From NCBI GenBank assembly GCA_011799875.1, contig CM022301.1:216686526-216750525 (forward strand): DNA of 64,000 bases, written 5' to 3'. Each line of letters begins with the position of its first letter. The first letter of the stretch is position 1. This DNA is from Thinopyrum elongatum. Taxonomy: Eukaryota; Streptophyta; Magnoliopsida; Poales; Poaceae. Shown here in pieces: positions 20,273 to 31,641 of the stretch. The position numbers were made by a program, and so were the translations under genes. The notes under the pieces were generated by a model. It was given only the letters and a program-made list of their open reading frames with translations, searched no databases and was not told the origin of the DNA.

Positions 20273-22341
20273 ATGGCACCTAGCGAGGGAAATTACCACC
20301 TTAGAGGTCCTTACTTTGATGGTACAAATTTTGCTAGTCGGAAGCATAAGATGAAAATGCATATTCTTGGTCATAACCTCGCCGTTTGGGCTGTTGTTTG
20401 TATTGGCTTGCAAGGTGAATACTTTGAAGATGGAAAAGAACCGGATCGTGAAGCCACCACAAATGAATTGAAGATGTTGCAATACGATGCTCAAGCTTGC
20501 GATATTCTCTTCAATGGATTGTGCCCCGAAGAATTCAACAAAATCAGCCACATTGAGAATGCAAAGGAAATTTGGGATCCTTTGGTTGACCTGCACGAAG
20601 GTACCGAGTCCATCAAGGAATCCAAGTTGGATGTGCTTCAAAGTCAACTTGACAAGTTCAAGATGAATGATGGTGAAGGAGTCGCTGAAATGTTCTCTAG
20701 GCTTGATCTCATCACAAATGAGTTTGCCGGCTTAGAAAGTCAAGAGATGACCGACAAATTCATGATCAAGAAGATCCTTAGAGCCTTGGATGGAAAATAT
20801 GATACCATGTGCACTTTGATCCAAAAAATGCCCAATTACAAAGACCTCAAGCCCATGAAAGTCATTGGTAGAATTGTTGCTCATGAGATGTCGCTCAAGG
20901 ATAAGGATGAGCTCCATAACAAGTCAAGTGGTGCTTACAAAGCTTCAAGTGATGTTCCTACAACATCAAGTGACAAGCTAGTCTCCAATGAAAGAATTGA
21001 GCTTAATGGTGAAGAACTTCAACAAATTCTACAAGAATAGAAGCAAAGAGAGAAGCTCCAAGTCAAGGTCCTACAATGACAAAAGATCTTCTAGTCGTGA
21101 TCGTAATTGCTACAATTGTGGAAGACCTGGACACTACTCCAATGAGTGTATGGCTCCCTACAAAAAAAGAGAAGACTCACAAAAGAAGGAGAAGTATAAG
21201 GGATGAATCACCTCCAAGAGAGAGAAGGAGTAGAGATGATTGTTATGAACAAAGACCCTCTCGTAGAAGCAAGGATTCAGAAAGGAAAGAAAAGTTATCG
21301 AAGAGCTACACAAGACGAAGACATCAAGCTCATGTTTGTGAATGGGTATCCGGTTCCGACTCCGACAACTACTCCGAGAGAAGCTATCACTCCGACTCCG
21401 ACTATACTCAAGATGAAGGTGTTGCCGGTCTTGCACTTGTGTCATCCAACTCCAATGACATATTTGACTCACCAAATGAAGGAATTGGAAGATGCTTCAT
21501 GGCTAAAGGCCCCAAGGTATCACACCTCGAGTATGTTGATTTTAATAGTGATGAAGATGATTTGCTAGGTGGTGATGATTTACTTGTTGACAAAACTAGT
21601 GATGAAAACTATGATGAACTTGCTAGTAATCATGCTAATCAAGATGAAATGTATGACAATGATAAGAAGGAGATTGAGCGTCTAACTAAAGAACTAAACA
21701 CTTTTAAGTTAGCTCATGAAACAACTCAAGAGGATCATAGACAGCTCCTAAGGACTCATGAGAAGCTACGCTTCGAGAAGCTAAATTTAGAGCAAGAGCA
21801 TGATTTTCTAAAAGCTATCAATGATGATCTTCGAAACAAGAGTTCTTCTTACATTGCCAAACATCTCCTCTTGTCTACTTATATGCCACAAGTAAAATCT
21901 AGCAACAAGAGCAAGAAAGATTCTTCCTCTAGTAGTAACAATAATCAAGCTAAATCCAATATTGTTGCTTCTAGTAGTTCTCTTTATTCCACTAATGATT
22001 ATCTTAGCCAAGTTACACTTGAGCAAGAAAATAGCTTATTGAAGGGAATTATAGAGAAAGGTGTTTACAAGAGCCTTGCCGGAGATAAGGAATTTGAGAA
22101 AATTGTACGCAAGCAAGGAAGACACCGGAAGAATCAAGGTATTGGTTTTGAACAAAAGTTCAATGCCAATGGAGTTGAGTGGGAAGAAGATCAATACCCC
22201 AAGACGAAGTTTGTTCCTCAACAAGAGAAGTATGACCCCACTTCTTTCAAGGGAACACAAGCTCAAGATGATCTTCCACCACAAGACCACAAGCTAAATG
22301 GCAAGGACAAGCTTCAAGAAGAGATTGACTCATTTGAATAA
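20273..22341 (+). pseudogene. C2 gag, three frames, with zinc knuckle and SR-rich C-terminal region
   Basis: The structural protein of the virus-like particle. The N-terminal part (20273-21040, 255 codons) is a UBN2-type Copia gag: MAPSEGNYHLRGPYFDGTNF, then LFNGLCPEEFNKI and KKILRALDGKYDTMCTLIQK. A frame change near 21035 leads to a frame (20988-21206) with the CCHC knuckle CYNCGRPGHYSNEC. A second change near 21190 leads to 21190-22341, an unusual C-terminal half. That half has an Arg/Ser-rich stretch (RERRSRDDCYEQRPSRRSKD), acidic SDSD repeats, a likely coiled coil (EIERLTKELNTFKLAHETTQ and onward) and a Ser-rich run. Two frameshifts break the protein. Confidence 0.85.
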
Positions 22342-23424
22342 GCTCCTAAGGCCATGGTCAAGTGGTTCCCAAGACTACGTCAAACTCTACATCATCAAGT
22401 TCAACTACAACTCCAAGAATTCCCATCAAGTTGATGTGGATCCCAAAGAAGAAGAACTAGAGTGTTCTTGAGGGTGACTCCGCCAACATATTTCACTCAT
22501 ATTCATTTTAGGCAAGGACTTGTGCAATCAACTTTCATATCTTGCAGTAGTTCATGGAGTCACAAACCCTCTTGTTGGTAAGACAAGGGACAAGGTAACC
22601 TAATGCTTTCATGGACATCATCATATGTGCAGTTCACTCTATGTCTATGGATGTCCTTGTATGTTCCTTGTGGGACTAACCCATGTAGGTATTGAAAGTG
22701 CAACACTCCAATGGATTGCTCCAAATGATCTACATCAACATTGAGCATCCACATCTTCACTATCTACATGAAGTCATCATCGACAAAACCCAAGGTTAGT
22801 TCATTCCTCTTAGGGGGGATATCACATCTAGGGGGAGCTTTGCTCTAAAAAAATTGAGCTAAAGCAACTCTAATGGTGTGAACACATTAATGCTTTATGT
22901 AAAAGCGATAACCCCACTTGTGCTTAAACAATGAATATGACCTATGATCAAATGTTCTCATTTGACTCCTAAGTCAATATACACATATATAGATGACCTA
23001 GTTATCACCAATTGTTTGCTAGATGCTAGAATTGTTTGTGCTGGCTTTGACACATGTTTCATTTGCTATCTTATTGTGTGAGCATGTTGGTCGCATAATT
23101 TCTCCATTCGAGGACGTCCATTTGTTGATTTGTTTGCCTTGTTTTTTATTGGCCAAATGGATGGACAAGAATGCGTAAGAACTTTCTCTAGCTATCTATG
23201 CTCTTCTTGTCTACATCACAAAAATTGAACAAGTCTTTTTCCGACCCTCCAGGTGAGGAGCACGCGGAGCCACCGATCCGTCAAGGGCTGCACTCCAAAA
23301 TCTTCTATTGCCTTTTGGTCAGACCAATTCACTCAAACTCGGTCACACCGAAAGCACTAAACTGATCTAGGTTTTCAATCTCGGTGCTACCGATTAGAAT
23401 GACTCGATCCCACCGAGTTTGATG
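22342..23424 (+). other. C2 internal non-coding region after gag
   Basis: About 1.1 kb with no open frame of note. It includes a purine/pyrimidine-biased GGGGGAGCTTTGC-type segment near 22830 and further TCGGTNNNACCGA motifs at 23330-23420. It ends at TTGATG, where G3 starts. Confidence 0.6.
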
Positions 23425-24240
23425 TGACGGCGACCCGATCTTTCGATGAGAGTGGGGATAACTATCGATTTAGTGGATTTTGACCTTGACGATCCGGCTA
23501 TATCGTACCCGATGATACGTCTCGACAATCGCTAAACCAATCTCCGATGGTTATTGACCTTGTCGTAGGCACGATCAACCTGAACAACGAGGTTCGAGTT
23601 CCTGCAAGCAATCGAAGAACCGGCAAGAACAAAGGTGAATTGCAATCTAAAATTGCGGATGAAATTTTGAGCACACGAAATAGATAAAAAGTTGGGGTTC
23701 CACTGTGGATTTGACAAGGCGGTAGTCCTACACGTCTCGTAGATGCGGATTGTAGTGATGGCTAGACAATACAATAAAACCCGGGTCTAAACCCTAATTT
23801 AGAGTATTATTTATTAAGAGTAGACATGCGGCCGCGTCCATAGTTGTGTCCCATCCGGACTGTCGGTTGTGGGCCGGCTGCAGAGGCTGACATGGCAGGC
23901 AGACTGCAAGACGGTGCGTGTGTAGAAGCACCTGGCGCAGCCAAAAAGTCCAAGGCCCACATTCGTGGCTAATCCTGGCTCATTAACCCAAATCCATTGG
24001 TCCTTGTGCACTTCATGCATGCGCATGCACGTGACATGCTTGGTGAATGGAATTGATTCGATGGTGGACATGCATGCACTGTTAATTCATCTGATTTGAG
24101 TGCACAGTTGCCTTCATCTCTAATCTCTCCTTTATTACTAAGTACAAGCAAATCAGAACATGTGTGTAGCATCGTATTTGCGTTAGTCAAATCATGTGTA
24201 TAAAGGAGCGATAGTGACTGGCCATTTATTTTGTCGCGCA
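23425..24240 (-). repeat. probable 3' LTR of G3
   Basis: Non-coding sequence between the junction with C2 (TGACGGCGACCC at 23425) and the pol end. The partner 5' LTR is not in the window, so the inner border is a guess. Confidence 0.4.
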
Positions 24241-24250
24241 CGCGCTCTAG

Positions 24251-26179
24251 TCATAGGACCAAGTGGAATAACCGATGTAGGAGTTGCGACGGGTGTAACA
24301 GTAGAAGAGATGTCCTCATCATCCCCCCTTCTTGAATTGAAGTCGTCCGCAACGGTAGCTCATCATCCTCACCAAGGTATGGTTTTAAATCTGCAATGTT
24401 AAATGTGGGACTAACCCCAAAATCTCCAGGTAGATCAACCTTATATGCATTATCATTAATTTTTTCAAGCACTTTAAAAGGTCCATCCGCACGAGGCATT
24501 AATTTTTGATTTTCGTAAATCAGGGAAATGTTCTTTTCACAAATGCAAGCATACTAAATCACCTGGTTCAAACACAATACTTTTCCTACCCTGACTACCA
24601 GCAAGTTTATACTTGGCATTCATGCGTTCAATATTTTTCTTAGTCATCTCCTGAACGATTATAAGCAAACTCTACATGAGATAGACATTCTTCCCACATC
24701 TTTAAATTCTTTTTTAAAATAGCCCTATGCATAGTAGACAATGAACGATTAACCACTTCAGTTTGACCATCAGTTTGAGGATGACATGTAGTACTAAATA
24801 AAAGCTTAGTCCCCAATTTTGTCCACAACACCCTCCAAAAGTGGCTAAGAAATTTTGTGTCACAATCAGAAACAATTGTATTTGGCACACCATGGAAACG
24901 AACTACTTCTCCAAATAACAAATCAGCAATGTGAGTAGAATTGTCACTTTTATGACAAGGTATAAAATGTGCCATCTTAGAGAATCTATTGAAAACAACA
25001 AATATACTATCCCTCCCCTGTCGTGTTCTATGCAGTCCTAATACAAAGTCCATAGATATATCTTCCCAAGGAGTGCTAGGAACAGGAAGAGGCATATATA
25101 AACCATGTGGGTTCAATCGTGACTTAGCTTTTTGGCATGTCGTGCAGCGTGCAACATATCTCTCCACATCCCTTCTCATTTTTGGCCAGAAGAAATGACC
25201 AGCAAGGATGTCTTCTATCTTCTTGACTTCGAAATGTCCCATAAGTCCTCCGTCATGCGCCTCCTGTAACAACAAAAGACGAACATAGCTATCTGGGATG
25301 CATAGCTTATTAGCACGAAAAACAAATCCGTCATTAACGACGAACTTGTTCCAAGTTCTACCCTCTCTGCAATTGAGCAATATATCTTTAAAATCGACAT
25401 CATTAGCATATTGCTCTTTTATAGTTTCAAGTCCAAATTTTTTGAAGTCAAGTTGTGATAACATGGTATAGCGTCTAGACAATGCATCGGCAATAACATT
25501 CTCCTTCCCTTTCTTGTGCTTAATAACATAAGGAAAGGATTCAATAAATTCAACCCATTTTGCATGTCTACAGTTCAGTTTGCTTTGACTTCTAATATGC
25601 TTGAGTGATTCATGATCAGAATGTATGAAAAACTCCTTAGACCATAAATATTGTTGCCACGTCTCCATAGTCCGAACTAGTGCATAAAGTTCTTTATCAT
25701 ATGTTGAATAATTCAGACTAGGCCCACTGAGTTTTTCACTAAAGTATGCTACTGGTTTGCCTTCTTGCAATAAAACACCACCTAGGCCAATACCGCTAGC
25801 ATCACATTCTAATTCAAACATCTTATTGAAATCAGGTAATTGCAGCAAAGGTGCGTGCGTGAGCTTATCTTTAAGAATATTGAAGGCTCCAAACAAATGG
25901 CACATTTTTCTTTGTGAGTTCATTGAGCGGCGTTGCGATGGTGCTAAAATCCTTCACGAACCGCAGGTAGAATCTAGCAAGTCCGAGAAAACTACGTACT
26001 TGTGTGACCGAGTTAGGGGTCGGCCAACTCTGGATCGATTCAACCTTGGCTTTATCAACTTCAATTCCATGCGCTGTCACAACATAGCCAAGAAAAGCGA
26101 CTCGATCCGTGCAAAAAGTGCACTTCTCGATATTACCAAATAAATGTGCATCACGTAGAGCAGAAAAAACAGCACGCAA
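24251..26179 (-). pseudogene. G3 RNase H and integrase
   Basis: The largest part is a 427-codon frame (24640-25923). It holds RNase H ([41 protein letters not shown]) and integrase with its finger (HDGGLMGHF ... [10 protein letters not shown]), core motif [27 protein letters not shown] and [13 protein letters not shown]. The Arg usually found after the second Asp motif start is Cys here. The upstream RT thumb lies at 25871-26179 in another frame, with [17 protein letters not shown]. Integrase C-terminal residues (GPFKVLEKINDNAYKVDLPG) are at 24251-24499 after a frame break. Function is lost. Confidence 0.88.
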
Positions 26180-26325
26180 ATGGTCTAAATGTTCCTATAG
26201 TGACTTACTATAAATCAGTATATCATCGAATTATACTACCACAAATCGTCCAATGAAAGCTCGCAAAACTTCAGTCATTAGTCTCATGAAAGTACTAGGT
26301 GCATTAGTCAATCCAAAAGGCATAA

Positions 26326-27050
26326 CTAACTACTCATATAAACCAAATTTAGTTTTGAAAGCAGTTTTCCACTACGCAAGTCCACTTTAGAAAACACAAC
26401 TGAGCCACTGAGTTCATCAAGCATGTCATCTAATCTAGGAATAGAATGACGATATCGAATTGTAATATTATTGATGGCTCTACAATCAACACACATATGC
26501 GAAGTACCATCTTTTTGGGAACAAGTAAAATGGGTACAGAACATGGACTAAGTGATTCACGAATGTAACCTTTGTCAAGTAGTTCTTGAACTTGTCACTG
26601 AATGTCCTTGGCCTCTGGATTTGTCCGGTACGGCGCACGGTTGGGTAGTAAGGCGCCAGGTATCAAGTCAATTTGGTGTTCAATTCCTCTCATAGGTGGC
26701 AGCCCCGATGGTACTTCCTTTGGGAAAACATCATGATACTCCTGCAAAAGGTTAGCGACAATAGGAGGCAAAGAAGAAGGCATATCCTCAAATGGAAACA
26801 AAACTCCTTTGCAAATAAGAGCATAACATTCATCAGTGTGAGCTTCTAACTCAAAAATTTCAGCACGTGTAGCTAAGAAAGAAGCACCTTTCAATTTAAT
26901 TTCTTTAGATGTGCTAGGATCAGATTTGTGCATCTTATTAAATTGTTCTAACTCATCAACAACTTTCTGATTTTCAGATTTAGTACGCTCAATATTGGTG
27001 TTTCTACTAGCCCTAGCAAGATCATCTTTTAAAATTTGCTTAGGAGACAT
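26326..27050 (-). pseudogene. G3 reverse transcriptase N-terminal half
   Basis: RT fingers and palm in two frames. 26595-27050 begins with a linker and reaches VPSGLPPMRGIEHQIDLIPG and NRAPYRTNPEAKDIQ, where it stops. 26326-26544 carries [19 protein letters not shown] and [12 protein letters not shown]. The stretch with the Asp-Asp motif lies near 26210-26235 and is not in an open frame, so the polymerase is dead. Confidence 0.85.
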
Positions 27051-27261
27051 CGGGTGTAGAATGATTTTCTTTCCTTTATGTGTGAGAGTGTATTGATTAG
27101 TTCTACCATCATGTAAACATTGTTTATCATACTGCTATGGCCTTCCTAGTAACATAGAACAAGCTTGCATAGGCACTATATCGCAGTCAATAGTATCATG
27201 GTATGAACCTAAAGAAAAAGGAACTCTCACCATGCGTGTTACCTTTACTTTTCCACCATCA

Positions 27262-27651
27262 TTAAACCATTGAATGTAGTAAGGTTGTGGATGTTGTCAG
27301 GAAGGTAGGGAGAGCTTCCACCATGTCAATGCTTGCTAAATTGTTACAAATCCCTCCATCAATGATTATGCAAACTGAACGATCGTTGACAACTCCTTTG
27401 ATGTGGAAGAGGTTGTGACGTTGATCCTTCTTTGTTTTGACAATCTGAGCACTAAGGACACGATGTGATATGAGACTCATGTACTTATCGGCGTCTTCGG
27501 CGGTCACATGTTCTTCCTCTTGTGCATGTCTTGTATCACCGTCTTCATGTGCAGTGAGCAAGGCATATGTGTCTTCATCAAAATCACTAGCGGAGTCATA
27601 CTCGCCGTCTTCACGAATGATCAATACACGCTTATTAGGACACTCCTTCAT
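27262..27651 (-). pseudogene. G3 protease region
   Basis: A 129-codon frame that starts just after the gag zinc-finger area (MKECPNKRVLIIREDGEYDS). It contains the aspartic-protease-like VCIIIDGGICNNLASIDMVE. The active site reads IDGG where DSG or DGG is expected in plant Gypsy proteases. The frame ends early at 27262, before the flap and second loop. Confidence 0.75.
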
Positions 27652-27681
27652 GACATGGCCAAGTCCCTTACAAGTGTGGCA

Positions 27682-28920
27682 CTAGATATCCTTTGTTCTT
27701 TTGGAGGAAGCGGATGATGATGACGACCTTTTTGTTGTAGTTGGTGTAGTCCTTTTCATTTGTGCCGAAGTGCGTGATGCTGAAGTTGATGAAGTAGGCC
27801 TCGGTCGAGAGGTTGCAGGTGTTGTTGTAGAGGTGCAAGTGGACGGGGCAGCAGAGGTGCACGGCACCCATGTGGAAGTACGACCTGCAGAAAAGATAGA
27901 ACGCATTCTCGAACGACCCTCCACTTCATGTTCAACATGTATAGCTGGATGGAATAAACGGGTCATTGAATGATAATCCTTATAAGCAAGTATGTCATAA
28001 ATTTCTCTATTCAATCCACCAAAGGACCTAGCCATAGAGGCTTCCTCAGTCTCAACTAAACCACAACATAACATGCCCATTTGCAATTCTTGATAATAGT
28101 CTTCCACAGATTTAGATCCTTGGTTCAAGTGCTGTAGTTTATTTAGCAAGTCACGTTCATAATATCCAGGAACAAAACGGTGACGCATTATTAATTTCAA
28201 AGCTTCCCCAGAGGCAGGAATATTATTAGGATGTTTGTGACAATGTTCTCTCCACCAAACAGAAGCAAAATCACTAAACTCACTAGTTGCAGCCCTAACT
28301 CTTTTATCATCAGGAAAATCATGAGAAGCAAATTTTTGATCAACTAATAATTCCCAGTCAAGATAAACATCCGGATCATATTTCCCATCAAAAGGAGGCA
28401 TGAAAAATTTAATTCTACCCAAAGAGTCGTCGTGGCCACGTACCTGAGGACGTTGGTGTCGTCCCATACCTTGTTGATTATTGCGTAGTCGACGATGATC
28501 ATGATCATTGTTAGCATTAACTGCATCAGGATCCTCAGAATCACCATCATAGTTGTCATCTTGGATGTCCTCATGGGCGGTGACTATCGATTTGGCGTTG
28601 TGAGGACGGGGCTGGTCGACGGCATTGGTGTATGAAAGAGGGTGGCTTGGGTCCCCTGGGAGCACCCGACGAGCTCGTGGTAGACCTGTGTTGGTGACCG
28701 GAAGACGCGGAGCGGCGGTGGAGGCGACACCCAGACGCGCATCCTGGGCATTGAGACGATTCATAATAGCAAGTGTTTGAGTGAACGTCTCATTGCTATC
28801 CTCGATCAACTTGAGACGCTTATGAAGTGCTCCCTCAAACGCTGTGAAACGCTCGGTGTATGCATGCACATCCTCCTCAAGTCGTGCCACCGTGGCTTTC
28901 GTGTTGTCTTTGTCACCTGC
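27682..28920 (-). CDS. G3 gag
   Basis: Gag of a Gypsy element. It has an N-terminal coiled-coil-like region (ATVARLEEDVHAYTERFTAF) and an acidic linker near 28480-28570. The gag core follows (MPPFDGKYDPDVYLDWEL, EFSDFASVWWREHCH, LNKLQHLNQGSKSVEDYYQEL). A Thr/Ser/Ala-rich tail ends at 27682. The open frame extends upstream to 29127, but the residues before about 28920 look like translated leader. At 28915-28925 the minus strand reads CATTGCAG then GTGACAAAG, a plausible splice acceptor marking the real start. The zinc knuckle (HTCKGLGHVMKECP-like) lies just after, in another frame near 27650-27690. Confidence 0.75.
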   Translation of the reverse strand, partial: AGDKDNTKATVARLEEDVHAYTERFTAFEGALHKRLKLIEDSNETFTQTLAIMNRLNAQDARLGVASTAAPRLPVTNTGLPRARRVLPGDPSHPLSYTNAVDQPRPHNAKSIVTAHEDIQDDNYDGDSEDPDAVNANNDHDHRRLRNNQQGMGRHQRPQVRGHDDSLGRIKFFMPPFDGKYDPDVYLDWELLVDQKFASHDFPDDKRVRAATSEFSDFASVWWREHCHKHPNNIPASGEALKLIMRHRFVPGYYERDLLNKLQHLNQGSKSVEDYYQELQMGMLCCGLVETEEASMARSFGGLNREIYDILAYKDYHSMTRLFHPAIHVEHEVEGRSRMRSIFSAGRTSTWVPCTSAAPSTCTSTTTPATSRPRPTSSTSASRTSAQMKRTTPTTTKRSSSSSASSKRTKDI

Positions 28921-29714
28921 AATGGTTAGGATGAAACAAGAACAAAATAACAAGTATATTGCTCCTACAGTAACTATGGTGAGGTGGTGGAAAATGTCTC
29001 TCAACTCTCGAGCAATTACCAAGCTCTTACCAGTTCTTACCGTGATGCAGTGGTTGTTGGCCGTTGGCGATGTCAAAGTTATCAAAAGATTGATATAACG
29101 ATTACCAAGCGACCGAACAAGATACAATATAGGAAGTGGAGCTTGGTGAAGGTTTCCTCAACTCACAATATGTGGCACAATTAAGCAAAAAGTAATGCAA
29201 GCTGAATAATTGCTCAAACTCCCAACTAGTGCTGGCGGTCGACTAGTAAGAGAAAACAATCTAAGCCCAGATACTCAAGCAAGGGAGTGGAAACCGATGA
29301 AAATATGAGAGCTCTAAGTAGCTAAATATAAGTGAGGTATAAATGCCGTGTATAATAAAGCTCGAAAGCAGATGATAAATGACGCGGTGAGCTCCACTGT
29401 AGCAGCAAAAGAATGTCCAGAAAAGAAAATATCATCCCAAAACAGATGCTAGCTGGCCTGATTTTTGCAACTTTTTCTTTTAACTTTTTTCTTTCCTTTT
29501 GCTCTTTTTTTTTCTTTTTCTCTCTCTTGCTTTTTTTTGCTTCTGTTTTTTAGGCCGGTTAGTAGCAAAAGTGACACACAAAGATGCAGATATAAGAGAA
29601 ACTAATGGACGCTGTTGGAACTTGTGCTAATTGAGCTGAGCTGCAAAAGCTAACAACGGCACTGGCTGTATGATGTATGGCGCGTTGGGGCAGACACAAA
29701 TTGTAGATGTCTGG
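28921..29714 (-). other. G3 5' leader, non-coding
   Basis: No recognisable gene. It contains a long pyrimidine tract on the plus strand at about 29466-29556 (purine tract on the element's sense strand). G4 begins directly after TCTGG at 29710-29714. Confidence 0.6.
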
Positions 29715-31232
29715 TGATACGTCCATTTTGCATCATGTTTTCCTACTATTATTTATAATGTTTTTAGGCATCATAATGCTTTTTGGAGTAATTCTAATGC
29801 CTTTTCTCTCATAATATGCAAGGTTTACACAAAGAGGGAGAATACCGGCAGCTGGAGTTCTGGACCTGAAAAAGCTACGTCAGAGTTACCTATTCTGCAC
29901 ATCTCCAAATGAGCTGATAATTTATGGAGAATTATTTTGCAATATATAAAAAATACTAGAGCAAATAACTACCGGAGGAGGCCCACCAGGTGGGCACAAC
30001 CCACCCGGGTGCGCCAGGCCCCCAGGCGCGCCCTGGTGGGTTGTGCCCTCCTCGCCCCACCTCCGGTGCCCATCTTCTGGTATATAGGACATTTTGACCT
30101 AGAAAAAATAAGAGGGAGACTTTCGGGATGAAGCGCCGCCGTCTCGAGGCGGAACTTGGGCAGGAGCACTTTTGCCCTCCGACGGAGCGATTCCGCCGGG
30201 GGAACTTCCCTCCCGGAGGGGGAAATCATCGCCATCGTCATCACCAACAACTCTCCCATCTTTGGGAGGGCCATCTCCATCAACATCTTCAACATCACCA
30301 TCTCCTCTCAAACCCTAGTTCATCTCTTGTGTTCAATCTTTGTACCGGAACCTTAGATTGGTACTTGTGGGTGACGAGTAGTGTTGATTACATCTTGTAG
30401 TTGATTACTATATGGTTTATTTGGTGGAAGATTATATGTTCAGATCCATTATGCTATTTAATACCCCTCTGATCTTGAGCATGATTATCATTTGTGAGTA
30501 GTTATTTTAGTTCTTGAGGTCACGGGAGAAGTCATGTTGCAAGTAATCATGTGAACTTGAAATGTGTTCGATATTTTGATGATATGTATGTTGTGATTCC
30601 CTTAGTGGTGTCATGTGAACGTCGACTACATGGCACTTCACCATATTTGGGCCTAAGGGAATGCATTGTGGAGTAGTTATTAGATGATGGGTTGCTAGAG
30701 TGACAGAAGCTTAAACCCTAGTTTAGGCACTACTTCGTAAAGGACCGATTTGGATCCAAAAGTTTAATGCTATGGTTAGATTTTATCTTAATACTTTTCT
30801 CGTAGTTGCGGATGCTTGCGAGGGGGTTAATCATAAGTAGGAGGTTTGTTCAAGTAAGAACAGCACCTAAGCACCGATCCACCCACATATCAAATTATCA
30901 AAGTAGCGAACACAAATCAAACCAACATGATGAAAGTGATATGGTGAAATTCCCATGTACCCTCAAGAACGCTTTGCTTATCATTAGAGATTGCTTTGGC
31001 CAGTCCTTTGCCACAAAAGGATTGGGATACCTTGCTGCACTTTATTTACCATTATCGTTACTTGCTCGTTACAAATTATCTTGCTATCAAACTACCTGTT
31101 ACTGACTATTTCAGTGCTTGCAGAAATTATCTTGCTGAAAACCACTTGTCATTTCCTGCTGCTCCTCGTTGGGTTCGACACTCTTATTTATCGAAAGGAC
31201 TACGATTGATCCCCTATACTTGTGGGTCGTCA
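29715..31232 (+). repeat. 5' LTR of G4
   Basis: 1518 bp, from TGATACGTCCATTTTGC to CTTGTGGGTCGTCA. It carries an inverted-repeat region near 29980-30045 around AGGTGGGCACAACCCACC. A TATA-like GGTATATAGG lies at about 30079. A U5 end typical of Athila-type LTRs (GGGTTCGACACTC) lies near 31170. Confidence 0.88.
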
Positions 31233-31243
31233 AGGCACTTTTC

Positions 31244-31261
31244 TGGCGCCGTTGCCGGGGA
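31244..31261 (+). other. primer-binding site (tRNA-Asp type), G4
   Basis: TGGCGCCGTTGCCGGGGA, the primer site characteristic of Athila elements, eleven bases after the LTR end. Confidence 0.92.
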
Positions 31262-31338
31262 GTGAAGCGCTCTTGGTAAGTGGAAATTGGTAAGGAAAAA
31301 TTATTACTACGTGCTGAAATTTATTGTCACTTGTTACT

Positions 31339-31641
31339 ATGGAGAACCATCATTTGAGGGGTTTATTCGGGGTATCTTCACCTCAACCAGAAGCACAATT
31401 AGTTGCCCCTCAACCTACTGCACCTACTGAAAATATTGGTTATGAAATTCCTTCGGGTATGATAGAACAACTGCTAGCTAATCCTTATGCAGGAGATGGA
31501 ATTGAACATCCTGATATGCACTTGATATATGTGGATCAAATTTGTGGATTATTTAAGCTTGCAGGTTTATCCAGAGATGAAGCTAAGAAGAAATTTTCCC
31601 TTTATCTTTGAAGGGAAAAGCATTGACATGGTATAGGCTAT
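31339..31641 (+). pseudogene. G4 gag, N-terminal part (before C3)
   Basis: Starts MENHHLRGLFGVSSPQPEAQ, with the Athila gag start and the ICGLFKLAGLSRDEAKKK region. A small deletion near 31590 shifts the frame to a stop at 31611. In the next frame SLKGKALTWYRL runs up to the C3 insertion at 31641 and continues on the far side at 40324 with CDDIGSWNWNRLKLEFHQ. Confidence 0.88.

Larger units (their letters stand above)
18615..23424 (+). mobile_element. Copia element C2 (SIRE/Maximus-like), 5' part
   Basis: Plus-strand Copia element inserted in G2: 5' LTR (18615-20181), primer site (20192), gag (20273-22341) and non-coding internal DNA to 23424, where G3 is inserted. No pol or 3' LTR is visible; they would lie beyond G3. 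The LTR is related to that of C1 but clearly diverged. Confidence 0.82.
23425..29714 (-). mobile_element. Gypsy element G3 (minus strand)
   Basis: Inserted in C2 (left junction 23424/23425, possible target TGATG) and interrupted on the right at 29714 by G4. On the minus strand the order is 5' leader, gag, protease, RT, RNase H, integrase and a 3' LTR-like region. No 5' LTR or primer site is seen before G4 begins. No chromodomain is apparent. The Gypsy clade is unresolved. Confidence 0.78.

Noticed and set aside
30099..30400. Overlapping frames with Arg/His/Pro-rich products in the G4 LTR
   Set aside because: They lie within the LTR after its TATA region, differ between strands and resemble no protein.
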